From the NCBI RefSeq assembly GCF_011516885.1, contig NZ_WOTD01000023.1:1-35455 (forward strand): 35,455 bases of DNA, in the 5' to 3' direction. The stretch comes from Acetobacter lambici. GTDB taxonomy: Bacteria > Pseudomonadota > Alphaproteobacteria > Acetobacterales > Acetobacteraceae. A program made the position numbers and the translations under genes. Position 1 is the first letter of the stretch. Every line of letters begins with the position of its first letter. The notes below the pieces were generated by a model, which was given only the letters and a program-made list of their open reading frames with translations, made no database searches and was not told the DNA's origin. Positions 32,823 to 35,455 of this stretch are shown piece by piece.

Positions 32823-32849
32823 ATTATCGCTTGGTGGGTTGTGAATACG
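32823..32849 (-). promoter_or_regulatory. Transfer-promoter signature, site B (dotF block)
   Basis: On the minus strand: CGTATTCACAACC (32849-32837), eight bases, GATAAT (32828-32823). The motif begins one base after the dotG stop. The hexamer overlaps an in-frame ATG (32824) of the dotF-like gene. The next ATG (32797) has a good ribosome binding site and lies about 20 bases after the expected transcript start, which supports the shorter protein. Confidence 0.6.
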
Positions 32850-32850
32850 A

Positions 32851-34089
32851 TCAGGGACCGTAAACGGGCTGGTCGAACAGGATTCCGACCGTATCGCCCT
32901 TATCCAGCTTGACGGTGGCCGTTTGAGGGGTCTGCTTTTGCAGCAGTTGTCCCATCTCTTGTCCGAGGTTGCCGGCTGCTGCACCCATTTGCTGGGCAAT
33001 ATTGAGATGGGTGAAGGAGGTCATGCCATACCCACCAGTATAGCTTGATGTATTGGCGCTCATCATGGCGTTCCCAAGCCCCTGAACGAAAGCAGAGGCA
33101 GCAGGAAGTATTATTCTGGTGGCCAGGTGTTCATTGACTTCAGATGCGACACCTGTCTCGGCAGTTTCCGGCGATACCGCATATGCAGAGACGGATATTG
33201 GGTCGTTATCACCTATCATCAGGGAGTTGAATTTGATGACCAGCTTATCATTCTGCATCGAGAACGTGCCGCTGATCCGGGCTTTTCTGAATGGCCCGGT
33301 ATCAACTTCAACGAGTACTTCGTGCCCAAGGTCGCTATTCGACGTTAGGACAGAATGACCATAAACGCCTCTCCCCCCAGCTAACAGCAATGTACCGTGG
33401 GTTGTTGATTTGCCAATGTTGGCATTTACATTCCCTACGGATGTCGCAGTCACCGCGTGCGTGGAAACATCCTTGTCGCTACCAACAGAGCGGCTTGTCG
33501 GGTTTTTGTAATTGGCGCTGACCCGTTCAATTGTTGCTGGTCGGCCCGCCCATGCTTCAAGCAATTCGATTTCTGCCTGAGTAGACAGATGCTGAGTGGC
33601 TGCTGTGCCAGCACTTTCATTATGGGGCGTTACGTTTCTGGGACCTACACGCTCAACAAACGGATTGGGCACTGATGCTGGTTGAGCAGGTTTATCCGTC
33701 TGGGCAACAGATGGTTCCGTATTATGTGGTTTTGTCGGGCCGGCACCAATTTCGGGAATAATTGCGGGAGAGGGGAACTCTTTCCCAGTGAGTGATGCTG
33801 TGTAGGATTTCCCTGATTTCTGTGCTTCAATCGATGCCTGCTGATCCTGTTTAGAGGCAAGCTGATCCAGTTTTTTAATCTGAATGTTGCCCCCAGCAGG
33901 GCTGACCATCGCAGGAGCAGGCAGCTCCGCTGAATGCGGTTTATCCACCATCCGGTGACTAAAGTAATAAAAAACAGCTACAGCGAATAATGCTAAAGCA
34001 ATGAGATATTTCAAGAGTGAGCGAGAGCTTTCAAAGCTGGCTCGAAGCGGGGATTTTGTATCCATTTCATCAGCGTCACTCATGGACAT
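32851..34089 (-). CDS. dotG: DotG/IcmE (TraO of IncI) channel protein
   Basis: A 412-aa protein with one N-terminal membrane segment at about 26-46 ('LLKYLIALALFAVAVFYYF') and a C-terminal VirB10/TrbI-like domain (from about 220: 'TTHGTLLLAGGRGVYGHSVL', 'EVLVEVDTGPFRKARISGTF', 'LDKGDTVGILFDQPVYGP'), which forms the outer-membrane pore cap in type IV systems. The middle is a Pro/Thr-rich linker, much shorter than the repeat region of Legionella DotG (over 1000 aa) and nearer to R64 TraO. The start is ATG 34089 with AAGGGAAG upstream, overlapping the dotH end by 14 bases. Confidence 0.88.
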   Translation of the reverse strand: MSMSDADEMDTKSPLRASFESSRSLLKYLIALALFAVAVFYYFSHRMVDKPHSAELPAPAMVSPAGGNIQIKKLDQLASKQDQQASIEAQKSGKSYTASLTGKEFPSPAIIPEIGAGPTKPHNTEPSVAQTDKPAQPASVPNPFVERVGPRNVTPHNESAGTAATQHLSTQAEIELLEAWAGRPATIERVSANYKNPTSRSVGSDKDVSTHAVTATSVGNVNANIGKSTTHGTLLLAGGRGVYGHSVLTSNSDLGHEVLVEVDTGPFRKARISGTFSMQNDKLVIKFNSLMIGDNDPISVSAYAVSPETAETGVASEVNEHLATRIILPAASAFVQGLGNAMMSANTSSYTGGYGMTSFTHLNIAQQMGAAAGNLGQEMGQLLQKQTPQTATVKLDKGDTVGILFDQPVYGP

Positions 34090-35005
34090 CTTCCCTTAAG
34101 GAAACTGGTATTCCCTGCTTTGTTGCAGACGAGACCAACAACCGTGACGTGTTGGGTATTTCGTATGCGGTTGTATCGTAGAGGCTTTGGTGGTCGCTAA
34201 AAGCGGGAGAAGCCAGCTGATAGGTTGTTCTGAGATAAATCTTGTTTGCGATTTTCCATGCCCTCAGATCGTCGGGGTTCACCCCGGATACAAGCAGAGG
34301 CACGGCTTCTGCCGGGGGTGTTCCGTCGAGGATGTCGTGCATCAGGGAAGAGCCCGTGGACGGTGCTTCCGGGTCTGTGCTGACAATATCTTTGGCATTA
34401 GGCCCGCGCTTATTAACCCGTGCCGTCATGTCCGCATCATACGATCCAGTTCCGGCCACGATCAGGAAACTGACTGGCTTGGGAGCGTCTTTTAGACTGA
34501 CCAGAATGCCACCGTGTGCATATCTGGAAATGGGGGTGAGCTGGAGGACATTAGATCCGGCTTCGGGAACGCAGGCACTTATGCCGACGGCACGGACGGA
34601 TGCGTTATGTCCATCACCTTTTTCATCGCAACCACCATTCTTTTTAGTGGTGATATCCCATGCGATTGGCCATGGTTGACCCGTAATGTCGACAAATGAA
34701 ATGGACGATGGGTAGTCCTGTGCAATCCGAATAATGTTGATTTGAGATCCGGACGTAAAGGATATGGACACTGAGCGGGAAGCAGGACTGACTAACCGAT
34801 GGGGGTCATCAGTCCCATCTAGTGCTCTTTGCCCCGCGTCAAATCGCTCATAGAGGCTGTTTACGACATTAGGTGGTGGCGGCAGGGAATAAACGGGATC
34901 AAGCTGATTACGCTCGTTGGCAGTGTCATGCTGCGCAACGGCGCAAAGAGGCACACTCAGTGCAATTCCAGCGATAAACCCGGCCATAGGGACATGACGA
35001 AGCAT
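34076..35005 (-). CDS. dotH: DotH/IcmK (TraN of IncI) outer-membrane core protein
   Basis: A 309-aa exported protein that forms the outer-membrane core ring with DotC and DotD. The signal peptide is 'MLRHVPMAGFIAGIALSVPL' and on (to about 24). DotH-type segments are 'RSVSISFTSGSQINIIRIAQ', 'SSISFVDITGQPWPI', 'NVLQLTPISRYAHGGILVSL' and 'PVSFLIVAGTGSYDADMTARV'. The end contains 'KIANKIYLRTTYQLASPAF'. The length is close to DotH (about 360) and TraN. The ATG is directly adjacent to the dotI stop, and the 3' end overlaps dotG. Confidence 0.88.
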   Translation of the reverse strand: MLRHVPMAGFIAGIALSVPLCAVAQHDTANERNQLDPVYSLPPPPNVVNSLYERFDAGQRALDGTDDPHRLVSPASRSVSISFTSGSQINIIRIAQDYPSSISFVDITGQPWPIAWDITTKKNGGCDEKGDGHNASVRAVGISACVPEAGSNVLQLTPISRYAHGGILVSLKDAPKPVSFLIVAGTGSYDADMTARVNKRGPNAKDIVSTDPEAPSTGSSLMHDILDGTPPAEAVPLLVSGVNPDDLRAWKIANKIYLRTTYQLASPAFSDHQSLYDTTAYEIPNTSRLLVSSATKQGIPVSLREDVHE

Positions 35006-35455
35006 TTATTCACCGCCATTTGTCGCACGAGGGGCATTCAATTCAGAGATGATCCGGCCGTCAGGGTGTAATGGGTCATTGGTACGGGTAATTATAACAT
35101 TCACAGATAGAACATCAGTTTTTTCACCTGCGGCATTTATCCATCGCAGATACATCGGGAATGCGACGTGCCATTCGTAATCACCATGTCGGTTTTTTCC
35201 TTCATCTACGACTACAGCAGCGCTTTTCAAGGAAGCTGTCATGATGATCTGTTTTGCTTTGATAAAGTCTATGTTTCCCGGCCCTTCGAAAGCCTGCCCC
35301 CATGTATTCCATGCCTCGACGGTGAAATCCCGACTGGATGCATCGACGCGGATTTCTCACACTTGAGGCAATTTCAGGTCATTTTGTAGAGTTCAGTCAT
35401 CCCACAGGAGCCCGATCTGGAATATTGACGATATTCTGCTTCTGGCGGCGGGTTC
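35006..35455 (-). pseudogene. dotI: DotI/IcmL (TraM) 3' part, upstream frame interrupted
   Basis: The last open stretch (35356-35006) reads like the C-terminal half of DotI/IcmL, an inner-membrane partner of DotJ: 'DFTVEAWNTWGQAFEG', 'KQIIMTASLKSAAVVVDEG', 'YEWHVAFPMYLRW' and 'VIITRTNDPLHPDGRIISEL'. Going upstream, a TGA at 35359-35357 closes this frame. DotI-like words continue only by changing frame ('PPPEAEYRQY' and 'MTELYKMT' in one frame, 'EIASSVRN' in another). Fewer residues than expected lie between these pieces. Small deletions are one reading, and sequence error near the edge is another. If annotated as intact, the shortest start would be ATG 35242 (78 aa). Confidence 0.6.

Noticed and set aside
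1-35455. CRISPR arrays, tRNA or rRNA genes, insertion sequences
   Set aside because: I saw no regularly spaced repeat-spacer arrays, no tRNA-like cloverleafs and no transposase genes or terminal inverted repeats.

Overview
The window is the transfer region of a large conjugative plasmid (or integrative element). It most likely comes from an acetic acid bacterium or close relative (Alphaproteobacteria, Acetobacteraceae). This rests on the protein flavour, the GAAC-N7-GAAC SOS box typical of alphaproteobacteria, and the gene mix. It is an inference, because there is no rRNA or chromosomal marker. Coding density is high and neighbouring genes mostly overlap or abut (ATGA/GTGA overlaps), as in plasmid tra operons.

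Layout. Positions 1-338 are non-coding and repeat-rich (five ACATCA words, three tandem 12-mers, a hairpin). Positions 339-954 hold a ribbon-helix-helix antitoxin plus MazF/PemK toxin pair. A perfect 15-bp inverted repeat (997-1034) follows, then a Phd-like antitoxin without a visible toxin (1102-1416). Positions 1723-5486, plus strand, are the mobilisation operon: a small helical protein, a 1056-aa MobF (TrwC/TraI) relaxase-helicase and an unknown 107-aa protein. A small ORF follows, then a minus-strand SOS-controlled umuDC pair (5868-7508) and a plus-strand DUF5710-like/HNH-like gene (7703-8434).

From 8460 to the right edge everything is on the minus strand and forms one conjugation machine. 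It is a type IVB secretion system related to Dot/Icm and to the IncI (R64) tra genes, with a type IVb thin pilus (R64 pil) cassette inserted in the middle. Read in transcription order from the right edge: dotI (3' part, frame broken), dotH, dotG, dotF-like, dotE, dotP, dotN, dotO; then a TrbG/VirB9-like lipoprotein, pilL-like, pilN, pilP, pilO, pilQ, pilR, pilS, pilM, pilV, a tandem lytic transglycosylase; then dotD, dotC, dotM, an unknown 120-aa gene, dotB, icmT, icmS-like, an unknown 133-aa membrane protein, and dotL (coupling protein). Relaxase and DotL would select and pump DNA, the DotC/D/H/G/F core and DotB/DotO ATPases would build the channel, and the thin pilus would capture recipients.

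The most interesting observation is a 27-bp promoter-like signature, CGYATTCACAACC-N8-NATAMT (in one copy the last base of the 13-mer is T). It occurs five times, always on the sense strand and always just ahead of a block of transfer genes: relaxase operon, dotF block, trbG-pil block, dotD block, and the 133-aa/dotL block. Its first part does not resemble a sigma-70 -35 box, the -10-like part keeps A2 and T6 in all five copies, and two copies place the expected transcript start at or next to the ATG (possible leaderless mRNAs). This looks like a dedicated, apparently undescribed regulon that coordinates DNA processing, pilus and secretion channel. Other points of note are a VirB9-like protein inside a type IVB cluster, a MobF relaxase paired with an I-type channel, a UmuD that lacks the catalytic lysine, and a transglycosylase with a dead duplicate domain. 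All family assignments are from reading the sequence and memory of the families; no database search was run.
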